In this document: one piece after another, positions 1 through 8,327 of the stretch | Numbering within the stretch: the first letter of the stretch is position 1 | Layout of the letters: each line of letters opens with the position of its first letter | Position numbers and translations under genes: made by a program | Notes under the pieces: model-generated | Seen by the model: only the letters and a program-made list of their open reading frames with translations | Databases searched by the model: none | Told to the model about the DNA's origin: nothing | Assembly (NCBI RefSeq): GCF_002338065.1 | Contig: NZ_DDHJ01000017.1 | Span: 33,381 to 97,380 of the forward strand | Direction of reading: 5' to 3' | Length of the DNA stretch: 64,000 nucleotides | Source: Pseudomonas sp. UBA1879 | GTDB taxonomy: Bacteria; Pseudomonadota; Gammaproteobacteria; Pseudomonadales; Pseudomonadaceae

Positions 1-723
1 GTCTTCGTCAAGCTCATTGATTAGTTCGTCATGATAGCGTGCGATCCATTCGTACTTCTGCAGAACTCTTTTTTGTCCCGCATGCTTGGTTAAATTTCGC
101 TTGATAAGTGAGCGGTGTCTTTCCAGGAATAAAATATACCCGGCCTCTGGATCGTCTAGCTCGCTTCGGATTGCTCGAATGTAATCGATAAAATAAAGCC
201 CATCATCATCCTTCTTGATTAGCTTGTTTATGTACTTTAATTCTTCTTTTAAAGTGTGGTTCTTAGATTGCATTAATTTATCAGATTTTAATGCTGTCAT
301 CCATTTAGGGCTGATGACAATTCTAGGGTATATGGCCTTTTCTGACTCCAGCTCGTAGGCGTCAACCATTGCTGGCCCAAAAACACGTTGTTCTTCATGA
401 AAGATATTGCCAAAAGCAACACCGCCCCGCACAACTACGTCACTATCGATCAGCTCGCTTTGCGCGTGCACCAATGCAAGTAGTTCATGGAACAGCAAAC
501 CTATCTGATAAGACAAGTTTGCTTCTGAATCAGCGAAGTTGGTGCGTACCACGCAGTCAGAGAATGTTGTGATGACAGGGTGGTAAGGATCCTCGTCAGC
601 ATCAGGCGCAGCGTATTCACTCATTTTCTTTAGGATTGATTCTATGGAATCGGCGCTTTCATTTTCGACCAAGCTGCGAAACCCTAAAACATCTAGGAAT
701 GTTACTATAGCGTTTCGATACAT
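1..723 (-). CDS. Partial class III nucleotidyl-cyclase-like protein (3' end outside window)
   Basis: An open frame runs from an ATG at 723 to the left edge (241 codons, no stop). Its N-terminal half follows the layout of class III adenylate/guanylate cyclases. FLDVLGF (residues 9-15) carries a likely first metal Asp, D11. TTFSD (52-56) carries a likely second, D56. RGGVAFG (99-105) resembles the R-x-G-x-x-x-G turn, and VFGPAMVDAYELES (114-127) resembles the segment before the last strand; PRIVIS follows. Residues 140-241 are helical and not recognised. Class III cyclases make cyclic nucleotides, and some in defence islands make cCMP or cUMP (Pycsar). Substrate and function here are inference; the downstream partner gene is outside the window. 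The gene is AT-richer than its right-hand neighbours. Confidence 0.6.
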   Translation of the reverse strand, partial: MYRNAIVTFLDVLGFRSLVENESADSIESILKKMSEYAAPDADEDPYHPVITTFSDCVVRTNFADSEANLSYQIGLLFHELLALVHAQSELIDSDVVVRGGVAFGNIFHEEQRVFGPAMVDAYELESEKAIYPRIVISPKWMTALKSDKLMQSKNHTLKEELKYINKLIKKDDDGLYFIDYIRAIRSELDDPEAGYILFLERHRSLIKRNLTKHAGQKRVLQKYEWIARYHDELINELDED

Positions 724-923
724 TGTTTTTCTCTGATGAGTTACATCGTGATAAGACAGGGTTAAAGCTTTGTTGGCGGGAGGTCAGTCCTTCCAACAAC
801 AAAGGCCAGCCGCAGAGCTAGCATAGTCGATAGGCAGGATGTCAGCTCAACGCAAGCGCGCATCCTGGAGCAATTGTTCAGGGCTGTTGATGGGCATTGT
901 CTAGCTATTCACTACCGCACATG

Positions 924-1085
924 CTAAGGCCCGGTGGCAAGGTGTGCCTTCAATGCTTCTGCGAGCTCCTCCAGCGCGCTATCGAGACGGCGATCTTCTC
1001 GGACATCGCTCGTCTTTGCCTTGTAGGTCTCGCAATGCCTGAGCAAGGCTTCCGCGTCATTTGTGTTCAAGTCGAATGTGATCAT
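924..1085 (-). CDS. Small conserved hypothetical protein, paralogue of the 16619 gene
   Basis: The 53-residue product starting at the ATG at 1085 contains DAEALLRHC and an E-D-x-x-L-x-x-x-L-E-x-L-A-x-A pattern. The same elements recur in the small protein encoded at 16619-16828, so the two are paralogues within one island. A longer frame opens at 1139, but homology starts at the internal Met, so the later start is preferred. No domain is recognised; it looks like a two-helix protein. No clear ribosome binding site precedes 1085. The function is unknown; conservation of sequence and length in two copies is the main reason to treat it as real. Confidence 0.55.
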   Translation of the reverse strand: MITFDLNTNDAEALLRHCETYKAKTSDVREDRRLDSALEELAEALKAHLATGP

Positions 1086-1112
1086 GGCGGGTGCATTAAT
1101 GTATGAGTTAGC

Positions 1113-1236
1113 GGGATGCCGCGTTCGATGCGCTACCAATGCGATAGCGTGCCTGTCAGGCCGCTGCAGCCATATTGCCGGGAATGGAGGAACTCATGCT
1201 TCATGATGACCACTGTGAGCTCGCCCAAGTGGGTAC
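1113..1236. repeat. Direct repeat copy A, left of the KAP gene
   Basis: This stretch aligns along its whole length with 3536-3660. Both begin GGGATG(C/T)CGCGTT and end in CGCCCAAGTGGGTAC, with scattered substitutions between. Both contain a start codon followed by codons for MLHDDHCE(L/P)AQVGT (ATG at 1199 here, 3620 in copy B). In this copy the frame stops after a few more codons. The two copies bracket the KAP NTPase gene. Confidence 0.8.
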
Positions 1237-1340
1237 ATATATAGGCACAGTCGTGCATTAAAAACTTGGCATTGCCTCAGGAATCGGACAACGTGATCTG
1301 ATATCGCTTTCATATCAATTACAGGAGGTAGAGGATCGTT

Positions 1341-3476
1341 ATGCAAGGTGCCGAAGAGTCGACTCGCCCTGATTCGCCTGAGCTGAGCCCGCTTAATGCG
1401 GATCGCCCTGTCGCTGCGCCTGACGATGATGCCTTTGGATATTATCCATTCGCCAAGTCGCTTGCCGAGGCAATCCGCAAGACGCCTAGCCCGGCAGGCG
1501 TCGTCATGGCCCTCAACGGCCCTTGGGGAAGCGGGAAATCAAGCCTGTTGAACCTGATTAAGTATGATCTGCGCCAATGTGCTGAGGCTCAGCCTGTCAT
1601 CATCGAGTTCAACCCCTGGTGGTTCAACGGCAGAGATCAACTGGCGGGCCAGCTGCTTACGCAATTCCACAAGGCCTTGATTGGAGAGTCCGGTGCTCTG
1701 CGTGATGCAGGGGACATGCTGGCTGACTATGCAAGCACAATCTCCAAGGCGGTGACCTATTCGACCAGCATTCCGTGGCTGGATACGGTGCTCACGCCGC
1801 TGCTCAAACGGCTGGGTCGTAAGCCTGTCGACGTGCCAAAGGTTAAGGTAAAGATCAGCAAGACCTTAGAGAAGTCCGATCGGCGTGTCCTCATCATTAT
1901 CGACGATATCGACCGCCTGACCCCTCCAGAGATGCTGGAGGTGTTCAAAGTCGTCAAAGCGCTGGGCGATTTTCCAAATGTGTTGTACCTGCTTTCTTTT
2001 GATCGTGATGTGGTCGCTGAAGCCATCGGCGGCGCGCTCAGCGCTGGTGGGCTGGCGTATCTGGAAAAGATCGTGCAGGCAGCATTTGAGCTGCCTGCCA
2101 TTTCGCAATCTCAGCTCAATGCTCATTTCTCACAAGAGCTGAACAAACTGATTTCAGCAGTCCCTACGCCTGATGCTGAACCCAGGTATTTTCAGAACAT
2201 TTTTTTCGATGGCCTAGAACATTACTTACAGAGACCACGTGACATTGTGCGGGTCATGAACGTGTTGCGTGTGACATTCCCCGCTGTTGCAGGGGAGGTG
2301 AACTGGGTCGATTTTGTGGCGTTGGAATTCCTACGAATCTTCGAACCCGTCGCCTACCATCGGGTTCGGAACCACAGCCGAATGTTTACTGGTTCGCCCG
2401 GCATGGATGAAAATCTTCAGCAGGTGGCGACGTTCCATACAGCATGGCTTGAACAGATTTCTGAGAGTAGAAGAGCCGGCGTACGTGCGCTCATGTGCCG
2501 TATGTTCCCTAGAATAGATGCCGCATTCAACCGCCAGTACTATGGCGGGTATGATGGGTATCGACAGATGAAGCTGAACTGTGCCGATTTCTATCCTGTG
2601 TACTTCGGCTTCGGCGTTCCCGAGTCGGTTCTCAGCAGGGCTGAGGCAGACCAGCTCATAGGGCTTGCAGTCAACGCCGACCAATTCTCCGAGGCCTGGG
2701 CTGAGCTCAAGAGTACGCGGCGCCAAGATGGCCATTCTAAAGCCCGTGAGTTGCTGGACTTTATTTCCCGCATGGCAGGTGATCTCGGCACCGAGAGAGC
2801 GACCAGTCTTTTGATAGCGATCCTGAATGTCTCTGAGAACCTGCTTGTGTCTGATGATGAAGCTGGTGCTTTCTCGATGCCAAATCAATGGCGGGTTTCA
2901 GCAACTCTGCGACGACTTCTAGAGGTCATTCCCACCAATGAGAGAGAAGCCGCGCTGCGGTCGGCTGTCATGCAGGCACGTGGCGTCCCTGTCGCATTGC
3001 AGTTGCTAAGGCAGCTGCGAGGAGACTTGCCTCACGGGGTTCAAATGGAAGGACTTGAGCCTGCCATCATTGAGAAACTACAGCAGAACGTTGCTGAGCA
3101 AGCTACACAGATGAACGTCTCAGACCTGCTGGACTTCGACGGTCAGCAGCTATTGATCTACCCACTCATTGACATCGTGGGAGAGCTGCGCGTGCGTGAG
3201 CTTTATCAGCCCATATTAGGTGACCCGACCATGCTTCTACGGTTTTTGGAAGCATCGGTGTCAATTGGCTCTGCGCACGTTGACGGTGATAGGGTATCGA
3301 GGAGGATGTTGAATGTTTCCTCCAGTGCTTTAGACCCCATCGTCGAGCGCGAGCGTGCAGTCGTTTTGGTCGAGGCTTTACGGCAAGACCCTAATATCTC
3401 TCGTCAGCAGATGGAGATTATCGATGCCTATTTCCGGCAGGATTTTTGGGATGGTGACGACTCTTCTGCGGATTGA
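1341..3476 (+). CDS. KAP family P-loop NTPase
   Basis: The 711-residue protein has a Walker A GPWGSGKSS at 60-68, the NPWWF signature at 91-95 that is typical of KAP NTPases, and a Walker B VLIIIDDIDRL at 183-193. The C-terminal ~400 residues are helical and unassigned. A strong AGGAGGT site precedes the ATG. KAP proteins are STAND-related ATPases; bacterial members are often found in islands and in anti-phage systems such as Qat. No partner gene is adjacent: the gene stands alone between two copies of a ~125 bp direct repeat. No obvious transmembrane segment is seen in the P-loop domain. The family call is firm; a defence role is inference. Confidence 0.85.
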   Translation: MQGAEESTRPDSPELSPLNADRPVAAPDDDAFGYYPFAKSLAEAIRKTPSPAGVVMALNGPWGSGKSSLLNLIKYDLRQCAEAQPVIIEFNPWWFNGRDQLAGQLLTQFHKALIGESGALRDAGDMLADYASTISKAVTYSTSIPWLDTVLTPLLKRLGRKPVDVPKVKVKISKTLEKSDRRVLIIIDDIDRLTPPEMLEVFKVVKALGDFPNVLYLLSFDRDVVAEAIGGALSAGGLAYLEKIVQAAFELPAISQSQLNAHFSQELNKLISAVPTPDAEPRYFQNIFFDGLEHYLQRPRDIVRVMNVLRVTFPAVAGEVNWVDFVALEFLRIFEPVAYHRVRNHSRMFTGSPGMDENLQQVATFHTAWLEQISESRRAGVRALMCRMFPRIDAAFNRQYYGGYDGYRQMKLNCADFYPVYFGFGVPESVLSRAEADQLIGLAVNADQFSEAWAELKSTRRQDGHSKARELLDFISRMAGDLGTERATSLLIAILNVSENLLVSDDEAGAFSMPNQWRVSATLRRLLEVIPTNEREAALRSAVMQARGVPVALQLLRQLRGDLPHGVQMEGLEPAIIEKLQQNVAEQATQMNVSDLLDFDGQQLLIYPLIDIVGELRVRELYQPILGDPTMLLRFLEASVSIGSAHVDGDRVSRRMLNVSSSALDPIVERERAVVLVEALRQDPNISRQQMEIIDAYFRQDFWDGDDSSAD

Positions 3477-3535
3477 CTTGATACCTGGCCATTGATTCCG
3501 GCATCCCGAAGGCTTGGCTAAATTCTCCAGCCAAA

Positions 3536-3660
3536 GGGATGTCGCGTTTTACGCACTGCAAGTGCTAGGGTGTGCCTATCAAAGCGCTGTAGCCATACTG
3601 TCAGTGGCGGAGAAAACTCATGCTTCATGACGACCACTGTGAGCCCGCCCAAGTGGGTAC
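3536..3660. repeat. Direct repeat copy B, right of the KAP gene
   Basis: Second copy of the repeat at 1113-1236. Here the open frame that begins in the repeat continues beyond it into the CcdA-like tail at 3620-3781, so copy B may be the more intact one. Confidence 0.8.
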
Positions 3661-3781
3661 TGACAAGGCTGTTCAACACCAGAGTCAAGAGTGGTTCAAA
3701 GAAAATCGGAAGGCCATCGACCAGTACAACAGGCGCGTTGACGAGCATGGAGTCTTCAGCGACGACCTGAGAACCTTTTGA
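3620..3781 (+). CDS. Small protein with CcdA-antitoxin-like C-terminus, no toxin partner
   Basis: The 53-residue frame ends QEWFKENRKAIDQYNRRVDE followed by HGVFSDDLRTF. This matches the toxin-binding tail of CcdA-family antitoxins (pattern W-x-x-E-N-x-x-A-I-x-x-Y-N-x-x-V-x-x-x-G-x-F-x-D-x-x-R-x-F). The usual N-terminal ribbon-helix-helix DNA-binding part is absent; the first 14 residues come from the direct repeat. No ccdB-like frame follows. It may be a functional orphan anti-toxin or the remnant of a ccdA gene broken by a rearrangement involving the repeat. A weak GGAG sits upstream. Whether it is translated is uncertain. Confidence 0.55.
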   Translation: MLHDDHCEPAQVGTDKAVQHQSQEWFKENRKAIDQYNRRVDEHGVFSDDLRTF

Positions 3782-3888
3782 CGCTTTACTGGGCGCAGGG
3801 GGCCAGGTAGATCAAATGCAAAGGCGTTTCTCGCCATTGCTCGGGTTAAGCAGCGGATACAGCAATCGCGCTCGTGGGTTGCCTACCC

Positions 3889-4248
3889 CTAGAGCCCCAA
3901 ATCGATCCGAAATCTAAGGTCTGACAGGCGCTGAGTCAGATAATCCTCTGGCACTCGGCTGAGGATTTCACCCGCAATCGCGAACCTAATATCGTTCAAG
4001 GCTCGCAAATGTTCACGATGAAACGATCGAAAGTCGTGCAAAAGTGGGCGTCTTCCTTGCTGGAGGTCTTCCAGTAACTGGCCGGTGACTTCCGCCATAC
4101 CCTCAGCGCTCGCGAGCCGAGGAATGTCGCATTCGCGCATGCCACTGTGAATATGCTCGATGCTTTTGAACACGAAGCCCTGCAGCACAGGTACGGTAAA
4201 TAGATTCAGCGCACAGGCCCAAATGAGCCGTTCTTCCTTGCGATTCAT
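3889..4248 (-). CDS. Hypothetical protein with conserved DLRFRIDLG tail
   Basis: The 119-residue product is unrecognised. It starts 24 bases after the stop of the XRE regulator gene on the same strand, so the two probably form an operon. The predicted protein is largely helical. Its last residues, DLRFRIDLGL, closely match the end of the protein encoded at 6039-6839 (DLKFRVDLGV). The rest of the two proteins does not obviously align, so the tail may be a docking or targeting motif. No signal peptide or membrane segment is visible. Confidence 0.6.
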   Translation of the reverse strand: MNRKEERLIWACALNLFTVPVLQGFVFKSIEHIHSGMRECDIPRLASAEGMAEVTGQLLEDLQQGRRPLLHDFRSFHREHLRALNDIRFAIAGEILSRVPEDYLTQRLSDLRFRIDLGL

Positions 4249-4272
4249 TCGCCCATCTATGTTCTGAAGCGC

Positions 4273-4731
4273 CTAGTCTGGTGACCTGTTCCAATGCCGG
4301 CCAACAGTCGATGTCGAGATGCCAAGCGTTCTCGAAACCTCTGCTTGGCTAAGGCCCTGACCTTTCAGTTCCAAGATTGCACGGGTCGTTTCAAAGCCTC
4401 TGGCCGTGAGCGGATGGACAGGATCTGGCACCAGTGTCGACACCTGAGCATCCAGGAAATCATGCTGACCGAGTTCCTCGCCGGCCAACCTCAGGGCTTC
4501 GCGAGGGGGCAAGCCTGCCTTGATGGCATACACAAGCGTGAGCAACGTAAGGGGTTGTATTTCCAATGCTTGGGCCAGTACGTCGATGGATTCCAGCGTG
4601 GCAGCACTCTGAGCTCTTTCCAATCGGCTGATCTGAGACGCATCCAGCTCCACCGCAAGCTTGCGTTGAGTGACCCCTTTGCGCGCCCGGAGCAGCAGCA
4701 GGGCATCAGCAAGGGCCTGACGGAGCAGCAT
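4273..4731 (-). CDS. XRE-family transcriptional regulator with second HTH
   Basis: From the ATG at 4731 (152 residues) the N-terminal ~65 residues form an XRE/Cro-type helix-turn-helix (LLLLRARKGVTQRKLAVELD then ASQISRLERA). The C-terminal part ends in a second HTH resembling those of resolvases (GLSQAEVSRTLGISTSTVGR). An upstream TTG at 4752 in the same frame is an alternative start, but GGGAACG lies a suitable distance before the ATG. The gene is divergent from the metallophosphoesterase gene at 4901 and leads a two-gene operon with the 3889-4248 gene. It probably controls itself and perhaps the divergent run; the operator was not identified. Confidence 0.75.
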   Translation of the reverse strand: MLLRQALADALLLLRARKGVTQRKLAVELDASQISRLERAQSAATLESIDVLAQALEIQPLTLLTLVYAIKAGLPPREALRLAGEELGQHDFLDAQVSTLVPDPVHPLTARGFETTRAILELKGQGLSQAEVSRTLGISTSTVGRHWNRSPD

Positions 4732-4900
4732 ATGTCGTTCCCGCAAATCCAACTGTATGCCGCGTTTGAGTTATCCCGCACAAATGTATATATTCACCTT
4801 GACGGGATGATCCTGCCTGGTGTGCAGCGCATCGCGCTTCGCCAGAGGCGCAGTGAGCAATTTATGCCTAAATCGCGATTAGAAACAGGCGCTGATCCGC

Positions 4901-5632
4901 ATGAGAATTTTGATTTACTCCGACTTCCACCTGGAGTTTGGGGCAGGCTTTGAACCCCCGGATGTAGGGGCCGACCTAGTGGTCTTGGCTGGAGATGTCG
5001 GCAAGGGCGTGAAGGCGGTTGAATGGGCCAACGACGCCTTTACATGCCAAGTCGTGCAGGTCGCGGGGAATCATGAGTTCTACTCAGGTCACATCGATCG
5101 AACGTGGCAAAAAATGAAAGCTGCTGCAGCTCCGCACGTGTGCCTGTTGGACAACGAATCGTTTATCTGGAAAGGCCTTCGTGTGCTCGGTTGCACTGCA
5201 TGGACTGACTTTTCTGTCACGGGCGATGCCGTAGCCGCTAGCTGCCAAGCGCTGGAGCAGATGAACGACTACAGATGTATTCGCATCGATGACAACTATC
5301 GAAAACTGCGTCCGGCAGACGTGATCAAGCGAAATCGAGGTGCCTTTACTTGGCTGGCAAATGAACTGGGGAAGCCGTTTGACGGCCAGACCCTGGTGGT
5401 CACACATCATGCGCCTATACCTGAGGTGATTAGTGATGAGCACGTGGGTCACCTCAATGCCGCGTATGCCAACAACTGGGTTCAACTGCTGGCTCAGACG
5501 GACGTTTGGGTTTTTGGCCATACCCACCGCGCCGTCGATACGTACCTTGATGGATGCCGACTGATCTCCAATCCGAGAGGTTACCCAGGTGAGGACACGG
5601 GCTTCAGCCCTACCTTCGCGATTGATCTTTGA
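4901..5632 (+). CDS. Calcineurin-like metallophosphoesterase
   Basis: The 243-residue protein shows the complete metallophosphoesterase motif set: D8-x-H10 (SDFHLE), G31-D32, GNHEFY at 56-61, THHAP with H169/H170, and GHTH at 206-209. These ligands hold two metal ions for phosphoester hydrolysis. No signal peptide is visible, so the enzyme is probably cytoplasmic. The substrate cannot be told from the sequence. It heads a same-strand run with two unknown genes and a HAD hydrolase (to 7524), suggesting joint phosphoester or nucleotide chemistry. It is divergent from the XRE regulator. Confidence 0.85.
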   Translation: MRILIYSDFHLEFGAGFEPPDVGADLVVLAGDVGKGVKAVEWANDAFTCQVVQVAGNHEFYSGHIDRTWQKMKAAAAPHVCLLDNESFIWKGLRVLGCTAWTDFSVTGDAVAASCQALEQMNDYRCIRIDDNYRKLRPADVIKRNRGAFTWLANELGKPFDGQTLVVTHHAPIPEVISDEHVGHLNAAYANNWVQLLAQTDVWVFGHTHRAVDTYLDGCRLISNPRGYPGEDTGFSPTFAIDL

Positions 5633-5650
5633 GTTTTGCCAGGAATTGAT

Positions 5651-5938
5651 GTGGTGGATAAAGAAAAACTACCCGCTGATGTTGAGAAGGCCGCCCGCAT
5701 CGACTGGGGAGTCCCCGTTGACGGCTATCTAACAAATGCTGCGAGGGTTGGCAGTCGCTTCACCGCGACGCTTTTCTTGGATTGTGCTCGCTCTATCAGC
5801 AATGGGGAGACTGTGGTGACTCCGCCTGTACGTAAGCTCACATCACGCGGAAATTTCAGCCTGGTGCAGAGCACGTCTGGTCGAGATCACTACGTCATCG
5901 TTTCCGAGTACGAGACCATGCGCCCTCGATCAGTCTGA
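5651..5938 (+). CDS. Hypothetical protein
   Basis: Roughly 95 residues, not recognised. The frame opens with TTG at 5636, but an AGGA at 5641-5644 is well spaced for the GTG at 5651, which is preferred. The product is soluble with a predicted mixed alpha/beta content (for example FTATLFLDCARS and HYVIVSEYE). It starts 18 bases after the metallophosphoesterase stop and is probably co-transcribed with it. No catalytic motif is evident. Confidence 0.5.
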   Translation: MVDKEKLPADVEKAARIDWGVPVDGYLTNAARVGSRFTATLFLDCARSISNGETVVTPPVRKLTSRGNFSLVQSTSGRDHYVIVSEYETMRPRSV

Positions 5939-6038
5939 GGGTGCCTGCTGTGTATCGATGACCTTTGTCAGGCGTGGAGCCGGTTGGAAGCTTGGTCAGT
6001 ACCCAAATTCAAATAGAAGAGTCGCAGGGGGAAGAGTA

Positions 6039-6839
6039 GTGCTGGACGTGATGAACGCACTAAAGGCCTCGTTATTGCCTTCATTTCACCACCAAGTGAC
6101 GGCAGTGATGAGCCAAGTCTACCTGTGGAACGGACATCTATGCGGTGAGATTCACGGTGACAGGGAAAAGCGCTTTCGCGATGGCACTCGTATTATGAGT
6201 TCAAAGGTCATTTTCGGATTTGAGATCTCCGGCCATCGACTTTTTCTCACCCAGTCCCGCAGCCTCTATCTGGTGGCTAGCTGGCGAAGGTTTGACGAAG
6301 CCATGGACGGCCTGGATTTTTCAGAGGGCATTAGCCCGATTGACCTCATGTTTTTGGCTGATCCGGAGCGCCAGCCTGACTTTGCGAATGAGGTCGAGCT
6401 TGCAAATGAAGATGAGGTCAAGCTGATAAAGGCCGGACTCCCAAACCTTCGCGGGAGGAGGATAATCCCGACCTCGGACGAAACGGATGACCCACTAGAG
6501 AGCAAGCGCAACGCGAAGATCTTTAAGCTTGCGCATGATCTGATGGATCTTGAGAAACTGAAGACTACGCTCGAATCTGCGCGACATGAATTCATGGTGT
6601 TGGAGAACACTCAGGTTCTAATCGAGTACACAACGCGTCGAGTGGATCCGTTCATCCTTCGGCTTTTGCCTCTGGGATACCTACCTGAGTGGCAGTGCGT
6701 CCTCGTGCTGGATGGGCAGTTCAACGTTTCTACAAAAGCGACAAACCACGCTGCTATCTGCCTGCTAGTAGCGCTACCAGCTTGCGCGCTTGATGATGAG
6801 CTTCGCGATCTCAAATTCCGGGTTGACCTAGGTGTTTAA
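6039..6839 (+). CDS. Hypothetical protein with DLKFRVDLG tail
   Basis: About 266 residues from the GTG at 6039, which follows GGGGGAAG; the open frame extends upstream to 5958, and an ATG at 6051 is also possible. No known domain is recognised. The N-terminal ~85 residues look like beta strands (VFGFEISGHRLFLTQS-type segments), then an acidic linker, then a helical region. It ends DLKFRVDLGV, almost the same as the end of the protein at 3889-4248. It is the third gene in the run that begins with the metallophosphoesterase and precedes the HAD gene by ~60 bases. Confidence 0.55.
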   Translation: MLDVMNALKASLLPSFHHQVTAVMSQVYLWNGHLCGEIHGDREKRFRDGTRIMSSKVIFGFEISGHRLFLTQSRSLYLVASWRRFDEAMDGLDFSEGISPIDLMFLADPERQPDFANEVELANEDEVKLIKAGLPNLRGRRIIPTSDETDDPLESKRNAKIFKLAHDLMDLEKLKTTLESARHEFMVLENTQVLIEYTTRRVDPFILRLLPLGYLPEWQCVLVLDGQFNVSTKATNHAAICLLVALPACALDDELRDLKFRVDLGV

Positions 6840-6900
6840 AGGCGACTCGGCTCCCGAATTTTGACTGTCAGGCACCCGTTACACTCAAAGGGGAGAGATA

Positions 6901-7524
6901 ATGCAGACCTCGGTGATTTTTGACGTCTTTGGGACGCTCATTCGCATTGAGCACAGGCGTGATCCTTACCTGCGCCTGCTGAGGTACGGGCGTACTCAAG
7001 GGGGCTCTCCGAGCCGCGAACAACTTGAGAAACTCATGACGTGCGAGCTCGATTGGGGAGAAGCTGCTGATGTCTTGGGCATACGCGCAGGCTACGTAAA
7101 GCTCCACGGCTTTGCTCGACTGCTCCAGGAAGAGCTGGCTAGCATGACTCTCTACCCCGATGTCCAACAAGCCATAGCGCTCCTGCAAGGCGCAGGCATC
7201 AAAATCGCTTTGTGCTCAAACTTGGCTTCGGGCTATGGCCCGGCTGTTCGTGCGCTGCTGCCAGGTATGGATGCGTACGCCTTCAGCTACGAGGTGGGTG
7301 CGCTGAAGCCGAACCCAATCATTTACCAGTCGGTGTGTCGCGACCTAGGCGTTCAACCGGGCCAACAGTTATCGGGGAATCGGGTTGTCATGATTGGAGA
7401 CTCGATTCGGTGTGACCGGGATGGCGCTAGGGCTGCTGGGATTGCTGGGTTCCACCTGAGCCGGTCTGGCAGAGGTGATTTTTCTGATCTGATCGAGTTT
7501 GCTGATGCTGTATTAGAAGGCTAG
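6901..7524 (+). CDS. HAD-superfamily hydrolase
   Basis: The 207-residue protein has the HAD motifs in order: I, DVFGT at 8-12 with nucleophile D8; II, LCSNL; III, the Lys in GALKPNP; IV, GDSIRCD. The residue two after the nucleophile is Phe rather than Asp, as in the haloacid-dehalogenase-like branch (DxY/F-G-T), so classic phosphatase activity is less certain. A GGGAGAG site precedes the ATG. The gene closes the run starting with the metallophosphoesterase. The substrate is unknown. Confidence 0.8.
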   Translation: MQTSVIFDVFGTLIRIEHRRDPYLRLLRYGRTQGGSPSREQLEKLMTCELDWGEAADVLGIRAGYVKLHGFARLLQEELASMTLYPDVQQAIALLQGAGIKIALCSNLASGYGPAVRALLPGMDAYAFSYEVGALKPNPIIYQSVCRDLGVQPGQQLSGNRVVMIGDSIRCDRDGARAAGIAGFHLSRSGRGDFSDLIEFADAVLEG

Positions 7525-7673
7525 CAACAAGTTCGCATACCCTGCGGGAATGGCGGTCGAGGTTGAGATAAGGTTTCCCTCAGGAATAGCTGACCACTCA
7601 GCGGCAGTAGCTCGTAATGCCTACCTAATGCCAGCGCCGCTGCCTACAACACCCAAAGCCGGGATTAGAGATT

Positions 7674-8327
7674 CTACGCAGCCCTCTTGTTCCACGGACG
7701 TTGCTTGGCAGCGAACATATCCCTGAGGTGCTGAGAAAGGTAGTTATCCGTATCTAGGACTGTCCTGATAATGAATGGCTTATATTCATCCCGCAGCTTT
7801 CCAATGGTGACATACCCTGCGTCGCTGCCACGATGCGCTATATCCCCACGCGCAGTCACGAAGTCCTTTATAGACTGCTCTCCGTGGTGCCAGCAGGAGC
7901 TGATTTTGGGGATGCCCAAAAATTTTTTGAAAATTGGATCTATGATGCCTGGCTTGGGCGTATTAACTGCATCAATTTTGATCTGCGCAGCTTCTTGGTA
8001 GACTGCCTTCCAACCATCTCCGGCCATAGCCAGAGCTTTCAGCTCATGCTGACTATCCTTCACGAAGGCTGCGATGGTTTTCTGCACATCTTTTGGTAGG
8101 TCGTCAGGCGCTGCTGCCTTTTCGCAGGCGAATTTGACCGCCTCGGCCAGCACTTCCTCTAGATAGAGCTCCCATGCGGAACAAAGCAGCAAGACTCCTC
8201 CCCGAGTAAGGTGACCCAACCCCTTTTTGCCTGGTGCTCCGCCTGACAAAGCAGCATGACTCTCAATGATGCGGGTCACATCCTTCATCATTGTCGTTTC
8301 GAATTTACTCAACGCCTTCGATGGCAT
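7674..8327 (-). CDS. HEPN-domain protein (RiboL-PSP-HEPN-like), putative RNase
   Basis: The best start is the ATG at 8327, with GGAG eight bases upstream, giving 217 residues; the open frame runs back to 8549, but that extension has no domain character. The protein is helical, with LLLCSAWELYLEEVLAEAV (46-64) typical of HEPN proteins. It carries R160-x4-H165 (ARGDIAHRG), the catalytic R-x4-6-H motif of HEPN ribonucleases. Such domains act as RNA-cleaving toxins or effectors in toxin-antitoxin and phage defence systems. No MNT-type antitoxin gene is adjacent; the divergent gene at 8567 is the only close candidate partner. Activity is inferred. Confidence 0.7.
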   Translation of the reverse strand: MPSKALSKFETTMMKDVTRIIESHAALSGGAPGKKGLGHLTRGGVLLLCSAWELYLEEVLAEAVKFACEKAAAPDDLPKDVQKTIAAFVKDSQHELKALAMAGDGWKAVYQEAAQIKIDAVNTPKPGIIDPIFKKFLGIPKISSCWHHGEQSIKDFVTARGDIAHRGSDAGYVTIGKLRDEYKPFIIRTVLDTDNYLSQHLRDMFAAKQRPWNKRAA

